Assembly: GCA_017849395.1 (NCBI GenBank) | Contig: JAFIHO010000369.1 | Location: forward strand, 1-7,157 | Reading direction: 5' to 3' | DNA: 7,157 nt | DNA from: Hyphomicrobiales bacterium | GTDB lineage: Bacteria > Pseudomonadota > Alphaproteobacteria > Micropepsales > Micropepsaceae | Part shown: piece after piece, positions 6,220 to 7,157 of the stretch | How positions within the stretch are numbered: position 1 is the first letter of the stretch | How the letters are laid out: each line of letters begins with the position of its first letter | The notes under the pieces: model-generated | Databases searched by the model: none | The model's input: only the letters and a program-made list of their open reading frames with translations | What the model was told of the DNA's origin: nothing | Program-made: the position numbers and the translations under genes

Positions 6220-6238
6220 GGTCACGAGTCTCGCGACC
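6220..6238. promoter_or_regulatory. 19-base near-perfect palindrome upstream of the DUF2189 gene
   Basis: GGTC-A-CGAG-T-CTCG-C-GACC is symmetric around 6229 with a single mismatched pair (A6224 / C6234). It lies about 50 bases upstream of the DUF2189 start, in the only space available for its promoter. The odd centre and 9-base half-sites suit a dimeric repressor operator. A poor -35-like TTGTCG (6256-6251, minus strand) lies just upstream, but its expected -10 does not match the consensus. Confidence 0.45.
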
Positions 6239-6283
6239 TTCCGGTATCTGCGACAATACGCCCGAGGCGGGCACACGTCACGC

Positions 6284-6313
6284 AAAACCGGCTCCCGCAG
6301 GTGCGAGAGCCGG
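6284..6313 (-). terminator. Rho-independent terminator of the amidohydrolase gene
   Basis: On the minus strand an 11-base-pair GC-rich stem (6313-6303 with 6298-6288, one G-U pair, 4-base loop) is followed by TTTT (6287-6284). It starts 8 bases after the amidohydrolase TGA. On the plus strand the wobble becomes an A-C mismatch, so the structure favours minus-strand termination. Confidence 0.85.
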
Positions 6314-6320
6314 GTTTGAA

Positions 6321-7157
6321 TCAGAGGCAGCTTCCGGGCGTGGGCGTGTGGGGCAGGGGACGTCCCGACAGCGCGTCGGTCAGCGTGCCATTGTCCAGCG
6401 CCAGCTTGCCGTTGACCACCACATCCACCATGCCCGTCGAAGGCAGGTCGGTATGGATATAGTCGGCCTTGGGCGCGAAAGTTTCGGGATTGAACACGAT
6501 CACGTCTGCGTAATAGCCGGGCCGCAGATAGCCGCGCTTGTCCAGCATGTACTGGTCGGCGGCGAGGCCCGTGGTGTGGCGGATGAAGAAGGGCAGGGTG
6601 ATGACCTTCCGCTTCTTCACATAGTCGGCGTATTTGATGCTGAAGCTGGCCCATTCGCGCGGATGGCCGGGACCGCCATCGGAACTGGTGACCATCCAGG
6701 GCTGCTTCATGAAATTGTCCACATCGCCCTGCGACATGTTGAAGGACACAACCGACTGGCGCTCGGTCTGGCGCAGGATGCGGATCGCTGCCTCGATGGG
6801 ATCGACTTTCCATTCCTTCGCCACCTCGTCCAGCCTTTTGCCGAACCAGGGCCGCCCCTTGGTGGACAGCAGAAGATTGTGCGGCCCATTGCGGCGCTTC
6901 AGATTTTCCGCCATCTCGGCGCGGATCTTGGGCATCAATGTCGTGTCGTTGAAGCGCTTGATCATCGCGGCATAACCGCCATCCACCACCCAGCGTGGCA
7001 CCAGCGCGGCGGACAGGCCAGTCTGCGACGCCAGCCAGGGATACTGGTTGGCGGTGACATTCTGGCGGCGCGCTTTGGCTTCGTTGGTCAGCTTGATGAC
7101 ATCGGCGGATTTGCCCCACACATCCTCGCCCAGCGCCTTGATGTGCGAGAAATGGAC
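6321..7157 (-). CDS. D-aminoacylase-type amidohydrolase (N-acyl-D-amino-acid deacylase family), N-terminal part outside the window
   Basis: The frame is open to the right edge and shows the last 278 residues of a metal-dependent amidohydrolase. VHFSHIKALG (visible 1-10) has the metal-ligand histidine of the HxK segment, and TANQYPWLASQT (35-46) is typical of D-aminoacylases. VVSFNMSQGDVDNFM (136-150) leads to SSDGG with catalytic Asp160, then HPREWASF (165-172). KRGYLRPGYYADVIVFNPETF (208-228) belongs to the C-terminal beta-sandwich. The family removes acyl groups from N-acyl-D-amino acids or acts on related cyclic amides; the exact substrate is unknown. Full-length members have about 480-560 residues, so roughly half is missing. 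A GTG at 7121 is not the real start, since conserved sequence continues upstream. A secretion signal cannot be judged. The gene ends in a strong terminator and so is the last gene of its transcript. Confidence 0.93.
   Translation of the reverse strand, partial: VHFSHIKALGEDVWGKSADVIKLTNEAKARRQNVTANQYPWLASQTGLSAALVPRWVVDGGYAAMIKRFNDTTLMPKIRAEMAENLKRRNGPHNLLLSTKGRPWFGKRLDEVAKEWKVDPIEAAIRILRQTERQSVVSFNMSQGDVDNFMKQPWMVTSSDGGPGHPREWASFSIKYADYVKKRKVITLPFFIRHTTGLAADQYMLDKRGYLRPGYYADVIVFNPETFAPKADYIHTDLPSTGMVDVVVNGKLALDNGTLTDALSGRPLPHTPTPGSCL

Noticed and set aside
6260..6272. GCCCG-AGG-CGGGC hairpin
   Set aside because: A five-pair stem with a three-base loop is expected often by chance in DNA this GC-rich and has no T-run.
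6170..6274. 35-residue N-terminal extension of the DUF2189 protein
   Set aside because: The AGGAGGT site 7 bases before 6169 clearly selects the shorter form, and the extension is not family-like.
6103..7119. 338-codon minus-strand frame overlapping the amidohydrolase and DUF2189 genes
   Set aside because: It is a shifted frame of the amidohydrolase, lacks domains, and runs through the strong terminator.
1..7157. Mobile elements, CRISPR, tRNA or rRNA, toxin-antitoxin or defence genes
   Set aside because: None could be seen: no transposase or integrase motifs, no spaced direct repeats, no conserved RNA segments; the gaps are too short to hide such genes.

Overview
The window is high-GC and densely coded. 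All seven protein genes have bacterial families and architecture. Codon bias toward G/C at third positions, purine-rich ribosome binding sites, a DUF2189 membrane protein and a cytosolic-type PHB-depolymerase-like esterase together suggest a proteobacterium, most likely an alphaproteobacterium. That placement is inference from gene content. No rRNA, tRNA, CRISPR array, transposon or phage gene is visible, and no stretch longer than about 180 bases lacks a gene.

Left part (1-2508, minus strand): a compact three-gene operon, read right to left. It encodes a type III polyketide synthase (1450-2508), a class I SAM-dependent methyltransferase (775-1449) and an FAD-dependent oxidoreductase cut by the left window edge (785 to <1). 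The genes are tightly coupled: the synthase TGA is followed directly by the methyltransferase ATG, and the methyltransferase and oxidoreductase overlap by 11 bases. The synthase would build a polyketide (alkylresorcinol, alkylpyrone or similar) from an acyl starter, and the other two enzymes would methylate and oxidise or reduce it. The logic resembles the srsABC phenolic-lipid operon of Streptomyces griseus, but the methyltransferase here is of a different, soluble type. This is the most interesting system in the window.

Middle (2509-4076): a 176-base divergent control region with several dyad symmetries separates the operon from a plus-strand amidase-signature hydrolase (2685-4076) with an intact Lys-Ser-Ser triad.

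Right part (4095-7157, minus strand): a convergent PHB-depolymerase-family esterase (4095-5210) without a signal peptide, a five-or-more-span DUF2189 membrane protein (5306-6169), and the C-terminal half of a D-aminoacylase-type amidohydrolase (6321 to >7157). A clear Rho-independent terminator follows the amidohydrolase and separates it from the DUF2189 gene. A paired-stem element lies between the DUF2189 and esterase genes. These last genes look like ordinary metabolic and housekeeping neighbours with no obvious common pathway.
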